Source of the DNA: Butyrivibrio sp. | GTDB lineage: Bacteria; Bacillota; Clostridia; Lachnospirales; Lachnospiraceae | Assembly: GCA_014799955.1 (NCBI GenBank) | Contig: JAAVHB010000052.1 | Span: 1-64,000, forward strand | Direction of reading: 5' to 3' | DNA length: 64,000 nt | Notes under the pieces: model-generated | Seen by the model: the letters and a program-made list of their open reading frames with translations, nothing else | The model's database searches: none | Told to the model about the DNA's origin: nothing | Program-made: the position numbers and the translations under genes | In this document: in pieces, positions 50,087 through 58,516 of the stretch | Layout of the letters: each line of letters begins with the position of its first letter | Position numbering within the stretch: position 1 is the first letter of the stretch

Positions 50087-52204
50087 ATGGACAGTATTAT
50101 TGTAAAACAAGATGCAAAAGGAAGAATCATAACGGACTTCAACGAAAACTGGCGTTTTATGAAGCTTTCTCAAAAAAACGGTCTTTCAAAAGAAGTCTTT
50201 CAGAGCGAGGATTTCGACGACAGTTCATGGGAAAATATTTCCCTTCCCCACACATGGAACGACGTTGACGGCGCGGACGGTATCTTTGCCGACGGCGAAG
50301 AAAGCGAGGGCTATTACCGCGGTCTTGGCGGATACAGAAAAACCGTCTATTTTTCTGCGGACACATATGAAGGAAAGTCGGTTTTTATTGAATTTGAAGG
50401 CGCAAATACGGTTACTGAGCTTTATGTCAACGGGAGGCTTGCAGGCAGGCACGAAGGCGGTTATTCCGCTTTCAGATTTAATATCACAGCATTTATTAAG
50501 CTTGATTCGGAAAACATTTTCGCCGTCCTTGTCAACAATGCCCCCACCGATTATATCGCTCCTATAACAAACCAAGGCGATTTCACCAAAATGGGCGGAA
50601 TCTACCGCGATGTAAAAATCATTGCCACAGAGCCCGTACATATTGACCTTCTGGATTTCGGTTCGTCGGGTATTTATATTACTCCGAAAAATATTTCAGA
50701 AAACCGAGCCGATACTGACATTCTTATCAAACCCGCAAACGACGGCAAAGAAAGCCGGACCGTAAGCGTTACAGTAAATATTCTCGGCATGGACGGCAAA
50801 ATTAACGCTTCGGGAAACCGCGAAACAACTATTCTTGCGAATGCAAAAGCTCAGGCGGAATTTATTCTGCCGATTGAAAATCCGGTTTTATGGAACGGCA
50901 CCGAAAATCCCTATCTTTACACTGCCGAAATTATTTTGGAAGCGGACGGCAAAGTCCTTGACTGCTGTAAACAGGCTTTTGGCATACGCACGTATTATAT
51001 CGACGCCGAAAAGGGATTTTTTCTCAACGGAAAATATCTCGACCTTCGTGGCGTGAATTATCATCAGGACAGCTTTGAAAACGGCTGGGCAATGACGGAC
51101 ATACAGCGGGAACGCGATTACAAAATGATTCGCAAAATGGGCTGTACATCGGTGAGAATGGCACATTATCAGCACGATAGCTATGAATACGAGCTTTGCG
51201 ATAGGCTTGGGCTTACCGTATGGACGGAAATCGGAATAGTCAACAAGATGTCCGACGACGGAACCGATAGCCTTGCTGTTTCGGAGAAATTTGCTGCCAA
51301 TGCAAAGCAGCAGCTTACCGAGCTTATCAGACAGAATTACAACCACCCCTCCGTAATAGTGTGGGGGCTTTCAAACGAGCTTCATCAGATGACGGACGAA
51401 ATCTACGGCATATATGCCGAGCTTAACGCGCTTGCAAAAACGGAGGACGAAACCCGACTTACCGCCTTTGCGGACAATCAGTTCTGGGGAAAATTTCTGG
51501 AGCTTCCCCCGGATACCGTGGGATACAACAGATACTTCGGCTGGTATAAGGACGCAGGTCCCGCCGATAATTTCGGCGAATGGCTTGACTCGTATCACAT
51601 AATAAAAGAACCCCGCCCCATATGCGTTTCCGAATACGGCGGTGGCGCGGCAATGTCGCAATTCAAGGATAATATCGACTGGCTGGCAGACATTGATCCG
51701 TGGGGAGAGCGGCACTATCAGAATTACCAGTCGGCAATGCACGAAAAAATATGGGCGCAGTTTGCGCAAAGACAGTATCTTTGGGGTAAATATATCTGGT
51801 GTATGTTTGATTTCGCTTCCGACGGACGCAAAGAAGGCGACACGAAAGGGCAGAACGACAAGGGGCTTGCAACCCGCGAGCGTATACCGAAGGATTCCTT
51901 CTATTTCTACAAATCCGTCTGGAACGCCGAGCCCATGCTCCATCTTACGGAAAAAGGCTTTAAAAGCCGTATAAGCGCTATTCCGCAGATAAAAGCATAT
52001 TCAAACTCAGACTGCGCGGAATTGTTTGTGAACGGCGTTTCACAAGGAATGATTAAACGCTCAGAGCTTGACGGCGCATACTCAACGGTATTTATCTGGA
52101 AGAGCGTCGAAATAGCTAAGGAAAAAGAAAACGAAATCCTTGCCAAAGCTTTTTTTGCGGACGGAACAATTCTGGAGGACAGGGCGTTCTGGACGGGAAT
52201 CTGA
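50087..52204 (+). CDS. Glycoside hydrolase family 2, probable beta-galactosidase
   Basis: This 705-residue cytoplasmic retaining glycosidase has an N-terminal jelly-roll sugar-binding domain (about 15-190: WENISLPHTWN, GGYRKTVYF), then an immunoglobulin-like domain (190-300). The TIM barrel starts with FFLNGKYLDLRGVNYHQD near 305. The acid/base Glu is in VIVWGLSNELH near 425, and the nucleophile Glu in CVSEYGGG near 510. The chain is much shorter than LacZ and lacks its C-terminal domains. Other GH2 activities such as beta-glucuronidase cannot be excluded. Together with the secreted GH53 enzyme it would complete galactan use, though the two are 22 kb apart. GGAGG precedes the ATG. Confidence 0.85.
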   Translation: MDSIIVKQDAKGRIITDFNENWRFMKLSQKNGLSKEVFQSEDFDDSSWENISLPHTWNDVDGADGIFADGEESEGYYRGLGGYRKTVYFSADTYEGKSVFIEFEGANTVTELYVNGRLAGRHEGGYSAFRFNITAFIKLDSENIFAVLVNNAPTDYIAPITNQGDFTKMGGIYRDVKIIATEPVHIDLLDFGSSGIYITPKNISENRADTDILIKPANDGKESRTVSVTVNILGMDGKINASGNRETTILANAKAQAEFILPIENPVLWNGTENPYLYTAEIILEADGKVLDCCKQAFGIRTYYIDAEKGFFLNGKYLDLRGVNYHQDSFENGWAMTDIQRERDYKMIRKMGCTSVRMAHYQHDSYEYELCDRLGLTVWTEIGIVNKMSDDGTDSLAVSEKFAANAKQQLTELIRQNYNHPSVIVWGLSNELHQMTDEIYGIYAELNALAKTEDETRLTAFADNQFWGKFLELPPDTVGYNRYFGWYKDAGPADNFGEWLDSYHIIKEPRPICVSEYGGGAAMSQFKDNIDWLADIDPWGERHYQNYQSAMHEKIWAQFAQRQYLWGKYIWCMFDFASDGRKEGDTKGQNDKGLATRERIPKDSFYFYKSVWNAEPMLHLTEKGFKSRISAIPQIKAYSNSDCAELFVNGVSQGMIKRSELDGAYSTVFIWKSVEIAKEKENEILAKAFFADGTILEDRAFWTGI

Positions 52205-52218
52205 AACGCAAACGGCGG

Positions 52219-53211
52219 CTATTCGGCAAGAATTCCTTCAATTTCGGCGATTTCCTCATCCGTATAGTCAAGCTTTTCTATACAAGCGACATTTTCCGCA
52301 ATCTGTTCGGGTCTGCTTGCTCCGATAAGAACGGTCGCAACCGCATCGTTGTGAAGCACCCATGAAAGCGCCGTCTGCGAAAGCTTCTGACCGCGCTTTG
52401 CGGCAATTTCATTCAGCCTATTCAGCTTGGAAACCATTTTAGCGTCAAGCTTGTCGGCAATCCATGTATCTCCCCTGCCCACTCTTGAATCCTGAGGAAC
52501 CTCTGCGAGATATTTATTTGTCAATAAACCCTGATAAAGAGGTGAAAATACCGCAAGACCTATTCCGTTTTCCACGGCAAACTTATCAAGTCCGTCGTCT
52601 TCAATCCACCTATTGAGCATGGAATATGACGGCTGATTTGCAATAAACGGTGTACGCAGCTCGCGGAATATCTTTGTAATTTCTTCCGTCTGCTGCCTGT
52701 TGTAGTTGGATATACCCACATATAACGCCTTCCCCTGCTTTACGGCATTATCAAGCGCAAGAGCGGTTTCCTCAAGGGGCGTGTCCGGGTCAAAAATATG
52801 ATGATAATAAATATCGACATAATCAAGCCCCATCCTTTTCAGACTCTGGTCGAGAGAAGCGGTGAGATATTTCCTTGAACCGTTTCTGTCGCCGTAAGGA
52901 CCCGCCCACATTTCATAGCCCGCTTTTGTGGAAATGCACATCTCGTCACGGTAATGCCGCATCCCGTCAAGGATTTTTCCGAAATTTTCCTCAGCGCTGC
53001 CATTGTACGGATTGCCGTAATTGTTGGCGAGGTCGAAATGCGTTATCCCAAGATTAAACGCCGCGTGAACCATATTTTCCATATTCGCCAGACTGCCCCT
53101 GTGCCCGAAATTCTGCCACAGCCCAAGCGAAACGGCAGGAAGCTTCAATCCGCTTTTCCCGCACCGTCTGTAAATCATTTTATCGTATCTTCTATCGTCC
53201 GCAATAAACAT
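52219..53211 (-). CDS. Aldo/keto reductase (YghZ/Gpr-like L-glyceraldehyde-3-phosphate reductase type)
   Basis: This 330-residue NADPH-dependent TIM-barrel reductase has THFDLANNYGNPYNGSAEE near 50-70 (catalytic Asp and Tyr), Lys in ISTKAGYEMWAGPYGD near 95, His in DIYYHHIFDPDTPLEET near 140, and C-terminal SRVGRG/ALSWVLHN..VLIGA for cofactor binding. WAGPYGDRNGSRKYL matches the YghZ branch, which reduces toxic L-glyceraldehyde 3-phosphate and methylglyoxal. AGGAG lies 8 nt before the ATG. It is convergent with the GH2 gene and only 14 bp separate the stops. Confidence 0.9.
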   Translation of the reverse strand: MFIADDRRYDKMIYRRCGKSGLKLPAVSLGLWQNFGHRGSLANMENMVHAAFNLGITHFDLANNYGNPYNGSAEENFGKILDGMRHYRDEMCISTKAGYEMWAGPYGDRNGSRKYLTASLDQSLKRMGLDYVDIYYHHIFDPDTPLEETALALDNAVKQGKALYVGISNYNRQQTEEITKIFRELRTPFIANQPSYSMLNRWIEDDGLDKFAVENGIGLAVFSPLYQGLLTNKYLAEVPQDSRVGRGDTWIADKLDAKMVSKLNRLNEIAAKRGQKLSQTALSWVLHNDAVATVLIGASRPEQIAENVACIEKLDYTDEEIAEIEGILAE

Positions 53212-53284
53212 TTTCCATTCTCCTTATCATTCATATTATTCGCTTACAGAATAAAAAAGACACCGTGAGGTCACGGTATCTTTA

Positions 53285-53355
53285 AGCGGGTGATGGGAAT
53301 CGAACCCACATATCCAGCTTGGAAGGCTGGTGTTCTACCACTGAACTACACCCGC
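53285..53355 (-). tRNA. tRNA-Gly (anticodon TCC)
   Basis: A 71-nt cloverleaf reads on the minus strand. The acceptor arm GCGGGTG pairs with CACCCGC and the discriminator is T, as usual for bacterial tRNA-Gly. The anticodon stem CCAGC/GCTGG encloses loop CTTCCAA with anticodon TCC, and the T-arm contains GGTTCGATTCC. CCA is not encoded. It reads GGA/GGG codons. Confidence 0.95.
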
Positions 53356-53385
53356 ATATCAATTATATTGTTTTCAACGAAAACT

Positions 53386-53414
53386 ATAATATCACAGGTT
53401 TGAGGTTTTGGCAA
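53386..53414 (-). promoter_or_regulatory. Sigma-A promoter of tRNA-Gly
   Basis: On the minus strand TTGCCA (53409-53414) and TATTAT (53386-53391) are 17 nt apart, about 30 nt upstream of the tRNA. Between this and the permease gene an 11-bp perfect stem (53424-53434 with 53445-53455) may end the ABC operon, though it lacks a T-tail on the minus strand. Confidence 0.6.
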
Positions 53415-53465
53415 GAACTTTTTGAGGGATTTTCAACAATCGCCGAAAATCCCTCTCCCCATTCA

Positions 53466-54092
53466 TTATCCCTCACGTTTTTTATAAAACGACACCGACA
53501 GGCACCATGAAAGCGCGTATACAGCGATTGCCGCGATACATATAACCGGCGCGATCCACGTATGCATCTCAACACGGCTTCCTCCGCTTCTCAACAGATT
53601 CGCTGCGACAGCGGCTCCGGACAAAACAATACCTATCATGCAATAATAAGCAATCCTGCCCTTCTCAACCCCGAATTTAAACAAAAAAGGGAGCATAAGC
53701 GACGAGGCCGCGCAGGAAACCGTTTCACTTAAAAGCAAAAAATACAGATATTCCTCCAAATCAAACTTACCTGCCATATTCATTCTGACGGCAAGAGCGA
53801 TTCCCGTCAGAATCATGACAAAGAGCTGGCAGCACAGCCCAACAAGATATTTTGCCGAAACAATCTCCGCTCCGGTATACGGCAATCCCTTGCAGTACAT
53901 ATCCCATTTGCTGCGCTCGTCGTATGCCATCAGCGTCACCGGAATCATTCCCGTCAGCAGACAGGGATAAAAGCCGAAGAACAGACTATCCTTGCCTACA
54001 GCAAACACTAAAATAAATATCAATGCGACCAGAAGATACCACCTGCAATATTTTGTCAGCATATAAAAATCCTTTAAAAGAAGTCCCTTCAT
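53466..54092 (-). CDS. ABC-2-type transporter permease
   Basis: This 208-residue membrane protein has six hydrophobic segments (first at about 16-34). It starts MKGLLLKDFYMLTKYCRWYL, the typical opening of small ABC-2 permeases in GntR-type (YtrA) operons. MTLMAYDERSKWDMYCKGLPYTGAEIVSAKY-like text near 55-80 (read here as VTLMAYDERS and LPYTGAEIVSAKY) is characteristic. AAGGAGG precedes the ATG. It lies 14 bp after the ATPase and would form the membrane channel with it. The substrate is unknown; such systems often respond to cell-wall-active agents. Confidence 0.87.
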   Translation of the reverse strand: MKGLLLKDFYMLTKYCRWYLLVALIFILVFAVGKDSLFFGFYPCLLTGMIPVTLMAYDERSKWDMYCKGLPYTGAEIVSAKYLVGLCCQLFVMILTGIALAVRMNMAGKFDLEEYLYFLLLSETVSCAASSLMLPFLFKFGVEKGRIAYYCMIGIVLSGAAVAANLLRSGGSRVEMHTWIAPVICIAAIAVYALSWCLSVSFYKKREG

Positions 54093-54106
54093 AATATTTC
54101 TCCTCC

Positions 54107-54979
54107 TTAATCTTCCCGCAGGGCATTTGCGTGCCGAACGGGACTTTCTTTAACCATGAATACAAACAACTCCTCAATACTTACCGGACTGATATTAAAA
54201 TCCGCCGGAATTTTATCGCGAAGAACCATAGCCTCAACCCCATAGGGCGACACCTTTTTATGCATGATTGCGGCGGAATCAAGCCGCTCCAGTTCTCTCT
54301 CGCCGCAGCGGACAATCCCGTATTCGGAAAGCAGCAAATCCTTTTCCTCGCAAAGAAGCATCCTGCCCTTGTGCAGAAAAGCCACATAGTCGCACAGCTT
54401 TTCAAGGTCGCTTACAATATGGGAGGAAATCAGGACGGAATGATTTTCGTCCCTGGTGAATTCTACCAGCATCTCAACCACCTCGTCGCGCACAACCGGG
54501 TCGAGCGGCGCCGTCGCCTCGTCAAGCAGCAAAAGCTTCGCACCATGTGACATGGCTATCGCGATACCGAGCTTCATTTTCATTCCACGCGAAAAATCCT
54601 TGAAGGGCTTGTTATACGGAATCGCCATTTTGTCGAGCATACGTGAGTATTCGCCGTCGTTCCAATTACTGAAAGTAAGCCTCATAATTTTGGCTACTTG
54701 TTTTGCATTCAGGCATTCGGGGATTCCCACCTCGTCCATGACAACCCCGACCTCCTCTTTTATAAGCCTGATATCTTCGCCGTTATCTCTGCCAAGAATT
54801 TTTACCGTGCCCTCGTCCTTATGAAGCATATTCAGAATCAGCTTTACGGTTGTGCTCTTTCCCGCGCCGTTTTCGCCTATAAACCCCATAATACAGCCGC
54901 TTGGCAGCGTCAGACTCAGATTATCCAACTTAAAGCCGCCGAAGCTTTTTGTCAGATTTTTAATTTCAAGTGCGTTCAT
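54107..54979 (-). CDS. ABC transporter ATP-binding protein (YtrB-like)
   Basis: This 290-residue ATPase has Walker A GENGAGKSTTVK near 36, a Q-loop-equivalent region VMDEVGIPE, signature FSRGMKMKLGIAIAM near 132 (SRGMK in place of LSGGQ, usual in this branch), Walker B LLLLDEATAPLDP near 153 and the switch His in ISSHIVSDLEKL. The start is the second ATG at 54979, 7 nt after GGAGG; the first ATG leaves no spacing. It overlaps the GntR stop by 4 bp. It forms an exporter with the downstream permease. Confidence 0.92.
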   Translation of the reverse strand: MNALEIKNLTKSFGGFKLDNLSLTLPSGCIMGFIGENGAGKSTTVKLILNMLHKDEGTVKILGRDNGEDIRLIKEEVGVVMDEVGIPECLNAKQVAKIMRLTFSNWNDGEYSRMLDKMAIPYNKPFKDFSRGMKMKLGIAIAMSHGAKLLLLDEATAPLDPVVRDEVVEMLVEFTRDENHSVLISSHIVSDLEKLCDYVAFLHKGRMLLCEEKDLLLSEYGIVRCGERELERLDSAAIMHKKVSPYGVEAMVLRDKIPADFNISPVSIEELFVFMVKESPVRHANALRED

Positions 54980-55353
54980 TTCCATTCCTCCAAACTGAAA
55001 TTAACCATAGCCAATATTTCCTCTCTGCTCAGATTGCATGAAGCGGCAAGCTGCACAATCTGCTCAATAAGTTCCTCGATTTTTTTCAGATTCTCCTCTC
55101 TTATAAGCTCCACGTTTTTTGGCGCAACATAACAGCCCTTCGCCTGTACCGTGTAGATAAATCCCTCCTTTTCAAGCTCGTCATAGGCGCGTTTAGTCGT
55201 AATAAAGCTGATGCGCAAATCCTTAGCGAGCCCCCGTATTGATGGAAGCAGTTCATTTTCCTTCAGCGCGCCGCTTATTATCTGATTCTTAATTTGAGAA
55301 TAAATCTGGTCGTAAATAGGCGAGCCGCTTTTGTTGTCAATCAGTACCTCCAT
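54976..55353 (-). CDS. GntR-family regulator (YtrA subfamily)
   Basis: This 125-residue repressor has an N-terminal GntR winged helix (residues 8-75: PIYDQIYSQIKNQIISGALKENELLPSIRGLAKDLRIS in consecutive segments, TTKRAYDELEKEGFIYTVQAKGCYVA). The short C-terminal dimerisation helix pair is characteristic of YtrA and lacks a large ligand domain. It is the first gene of the ABC operon and probably represses it. Confidence 0.92.
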   Translation of the reverse strand: MEVLIDNKSGSPIYDQIYSQIKNQIISGALKENELLPSIRGLAKDLRISFITTKRAYDELEKEGFIYTVQAKGCYVAPKNVELIREENLKKIEELIEQIVQLAASCNLSREEILAMVNFSLEEWK

Positions 55354-55507
55354 ATTTTCACTCCTCTCGCAATCTGTATATGCGCATTATATACAGTTAT
55401 AACAGATATGTCAACAGGTTTATAAAATTTTGCCGTATTGATTTAAACCGTCAAAAATAGTAAGATAGATAAATAAATTATAACGAAAACATAAGGAGGA
55501 TATTTTT

Positions 55508-56707
55508 ATGGCTGAACAAACATATTCGCTTGACACAATAATGCGGGCACTTGAGAACCGCGAATTTATTGTATATTATCAGCCTCAGTACAACGCGATT
55601 ACCAACGGACTTAAAAGCGCCGAGGCCCTTGCGCGCTGGCGCTTAAGCGACGGAAGCATCGTTATGCCCGGAAGCTTTATTCCGGTTCTGGAGAGCGGTC
55701 CGGAGATTATGGAGTTAGACTGGTACATACTGCGCGAGGTATGCCGTTTTCTTCATATGCAGGAGGAAAAACAGATTCACCGCGTTCCCGTTGCGGTCAA
55801 TTTCTCAAGACTCCATTTTGACGACGGAGATTTTTTGCCAAAACTGCTTGAAACTGTAGACGGCTTCGGCGTTCCGCACAGGCTTGTCGAGGTTGAGATA
55901 ACCGAGTCGGCACTCTCCGAAAACGGCGATGAAATCATATCGCAGGTAAAAGAAATCAGGGCGGCGGGCTTCTCGGTCGCAATAGACGATTTCGGCAGCG
56001 GTCTTTCCTCTCTGAGCTTTGTAAAGGATATGGACGTTGACGTGCTGAAAATCGATAAGTCCCTTTTAAACCAGAACTGTGAGGACGAAAAGGAAAGAAT
56101 CGTTCTTGAAAGTATTTTCATGTTCGCGCACAGGCTGAAGCTGAAGACCATTGCCGAGGGAGTCGAAACCAGAGAGCAGCTCGGTTTTTTGCGCACCTGC
56201 GACTGCAAGCTGATACAGGGCTTTCTTTTCTCCAAGCCGCTGCCGGAGGATGAATTTCTGAAAATATGCGCCGAAGGAGAAAGTGCCGGACAAGCTGAGG
56301 ACATCCTGACCGTACAGGCCCCCTCCGCCGCCACACAGCTTCTTCTGGACGCGGTATTTACAAGATACCCGTTGGTTATTTTTTCCAATCTTACAAGAAA
56401 CAGCTTCTATATGATGGCGTACGAGAATTTTACAGCAAGAACCTGCCCGTCCACGGGAGTTTTCGACGAGCTTATCGAGCACGGCACGGCAACCATGCAC
56501 CCCGACGACCAAGACGCGTTCAGACAGACCTTTGACAGACAGAATCTGCTGAAGGCTTACGAAAACGGCGAAAAATGGGTAAGCCTTACCACAAAGCAAA
56601 TCGGCAACGACGGCGTATACCGCCGCGTGGAAACAACGGATTATTTTGTCAAAAATCCGTCGGCTGACGACGTGCTTGTAATCAGCCTTTGCCATAATCT
56701 TGAGTAA
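55508..56707 (+). CDS. EAL-domain cyclic-di-GMP phosphodiesterase with C-terminal PAS-like domain
   Basis: This 399-residue cytoplasmic protein has an EAL domain (about 10-250) that hydrolyses c-di-GMP to pGpG. The signature is written AEALARW near 37. VNFSRLHF, EVEITESAL with the metal Glu, IDDFGSGLSSL, LKIDKSLL and IAEGVETREQ are all present, so it is likely active. The C-terminal ~120 residues (270-395) resemble a PAS sensor fold. AAGGAGG precedes the ATG. Its 3' end contains a 78-bp sequence repeated 4 kb downstream. Confidence 0.9.
   Translation: MAEQTYSLDTIMRALENREFIVYYQPQYNAITNGLKSAEALARWRLSDGSIVMPGSFIPVLESGPEIMELDWYILREVCRFLHMQEEKQIHRVPVAVNFSRLHFDDGDFLPKLLETVDGFGVPHRLVEVEITESALSENGDEIISQVKEIRAAGFSVAIDDFGSGLSSLSFVKDMDVDVLKIDKSLLNQNCEDEKERIVLESIFMFAHRLKLKTIAEGVETREQLGFLRTCDCKLIQGFLFSKPLPEDEFLKICAEGESAGQAEDILTVQAPSAATQLLLDAVFTRYPLVIFSNLTRNSFYMMAYENFTARTCPSTGVFDELIEHGTATMHPDDQDAFRQTFDRQNLLKAYENGEKWVSLTTKQIGNDGVYRRVETTDYFVKNPSADDVLVISLCHNLE
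56584..56661 (+). repeat. 78-bp direct repeat, copy 1 (inside the EAL gene 3' end)
   Basis: This segment encodes residues about 360-385 of the EAL protein. It recurs at 60744-60821 in the same orientation with two mismatches. The copies flank the MarR/ABC exporter genes. Confidence 0.9.
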
Positions 56708-56722
56708 CAGGTTATTATAAAT

Positions 56723-58516
56723 TTAAACAAATTGAGAGTTATACAGCGTGCTGTAAAATCCGCCCTGTTTCAACAATTCCTGATGGGTTCCCTGTTCGGT
56801 AATCTCTCCGCCACGGACCACGAGAATAGTGTCCGCATTTTGTATGGTTGACAGCCTGTGGGCAATCACAAAGCTGGTTCTGCCCTTCATCAGCCCGTTC
56901 ATCGCCTCCTGAATCTGGATTTCCGTTCTTGAGTCAACATTGGAAGTTGCTTCGTCCAGAATCAGCATCGGAGCGTCTGACAAAAATGCTCTTGCAATTG
57001 TGATCAGCTGCCGCTGCCCTTTTGAGATGTTTACGCCGTCATCGGAAAGCAATGTATCGTATCCGTCCGGCAGACTTTCAATATACCCGTCAATTTTGGC
57101 GGATTTTGCCGCTGCCCTGACTTCCTCCACGGTCGCATTTTCTCTGCCGTAGACTATGTTTTCAAAAATAGTGCCGTGAAAAAGCCATGTTTCCTGAAGC
57201 ACCATGGTATAAGCGAGCCGCAGATCCTCACGCCTGATTCTGAGCGACGGTACTCCGTCAATGCGAATTTCGCCCGAAACAGGATCGTAAAAGCGCATAA
57301 GCAAATTGATAATCGTGGTTTTACCGGCACCCGTGGGTCCGACAATGGCAATCATCTGACCGGGTTTCGCCGTCACCGAAACATTATGCAGAATAATCCT
57401 GTCCTTTTTGTAGCCGAAGGTCACATCTTCTAATTCCACCATTCCATTTACCTGCTCTGTACGTTTTGCATCGGCAGCATCCGCCTGCTCCGGTTCTTCG
57501 TCCAGCACCCTGAATACACGCTCCGCAGCTGAAAAAGCAGACTGAAACTCATGCATAATATTTGAAAATTCGTTTATAGGCCCCGCAAATTTTCTGGAAT
57601 ACTGTACAAATTGCGCCACGCCTCCCAGCGTAATGAAAAACGCGGAACCCGCAAGTATCAAGCCATTCTCGGAATACATATACAAAATACCCCCGAATAT
57701 AGCCACAAGAGAAAGCGAAACGTTGTTTATCAGGTTAATCGTCGGAAACAGCAGGGATGCATTGTATTCCGCATTGTAAAACGCATCCATTGCGTCATCG
57801 TTATGCTTATTGAATCGGCCGGAAATCACATCCTGCCGTCCGTATGCTCGGATACTTGCCGAACCCGAAAGCATTTCTTCAGCGTAACCGTTAAGTTCCC
57901 CGTATTTTCGGGAGCGCGCGCTGAACATGGGACGCACCTTTTTGGAACGGCAGCGCGTAAAAAGTATGGCAACCGGCACGGTCACAGCAAATATCAGTAT
58001 CATCGGTCCGGAAATTTTCCACATAAATATCAAAGAGCCTACAACCGTATATACACTTGTCATTACCTGTACCAAATCGTTAGACAGGGATGTATTTACA
58101 GTGTCAATATCGTACGATATGCGGCTGATAATATCGCCCGTGGCGTTCGTGTCAAAGTATCCCACAGGAAGTGTATTCAGCTTTTCAAATACCTGTTTAC
58201 GCATAGTGTATACTATCCGCTGACTTAGGTGCACCATAATTACCGACAAAAAATAGGAAATAACGGCGGAACCTGCGTAGCAGATTACCATTTTAATTAC
58301 GCTCTCCCACACCGTGGTAAAATCCACGCCTGCAGACAGCCCTATTGCATCGATTGCCGCACCGGAATATCGCGGGCCTAAAAGTGATAGCTGGTTTGAT
58401 ACAAGTGTCAGCACCACGGCAAGAAAAAACATGGGCCATTGCTTAAGAATATATCCGCCCAGCCGGAGCATAGTTCCCCGATTGTCACGTTTGGGTTTTT
58501 TTATTTTATCAGTCAA
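56723..58516 (-). CDS. ABC exporter half-transporter, second subunit (canonical Walker B)
   Basis: This 597-residue protein has six membrane helices (about 20-300) and an ATPase (about 350-597). Walker A is IVGPTGAGKTTI, Walker B LILDEATSNVD with catalytic Glu, but the signature is ISKGQRQ instead of LSGGQ. That fits the partner of a degenerate-site heterodimer with the upstream gene. The start is a TTG at 58516, 8 nt after GGAGG, overlapping the upstream stop by 8 bp; a longer frame inside the upstream gene is unlikely. It probably exports drugs or lipids under MarR control. Confidence 0.9.
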   Translation of the reverse strand: MTDKIKKPKRDNRGTMLRLGGYILKQWPMFFLAVVLTLVSNQLSLLGPRYSGAAIDAIGLSAGVDFTTVWESVIKMVICYAGSAVISYFLSVIMVHLSQRIVYTMRKQVFEKLNTLPVGYFDTNATGDIISRISYDIDTVNTSLSNDLVQVMTSVYTVVGSLIFMWKISGPMILIFAVTVPVAILFTRCRSKKVRPMFSARSRKYGELNGYAEEMLSGSASIRAYGRQDVISGRFNKHNDDAMDAFYNAEYNASLLFPTINLINNVSLSLVAIFGGILYMYSENGLILAGSAFFITLGGVAQFVQYSRKFAGPINEFSNIMHEFQSAFSAAERVFRVLDEEPEQADAADAKRTEQVNGMVELEDVTFGYKKDRIILHNVSVTAKPGQMIAIVGPTGAGKTTIINLLMRFYDPVSGEIRIDGVPSLRIRREDLRLAYTMVLQETWLFHGTIFENIVYGRENATVEEVRAAAKSAKIDGYIESLPDGYDTLLSDDGVNISKGQRQLITIARAFLSDAPMLILDEATSNVDSRTEIQIQEAMNGLMKGRTSFVIAHRLSTIQNADTILVVRGGEITEQGTHQELLKQGGFYSTLYNSQFV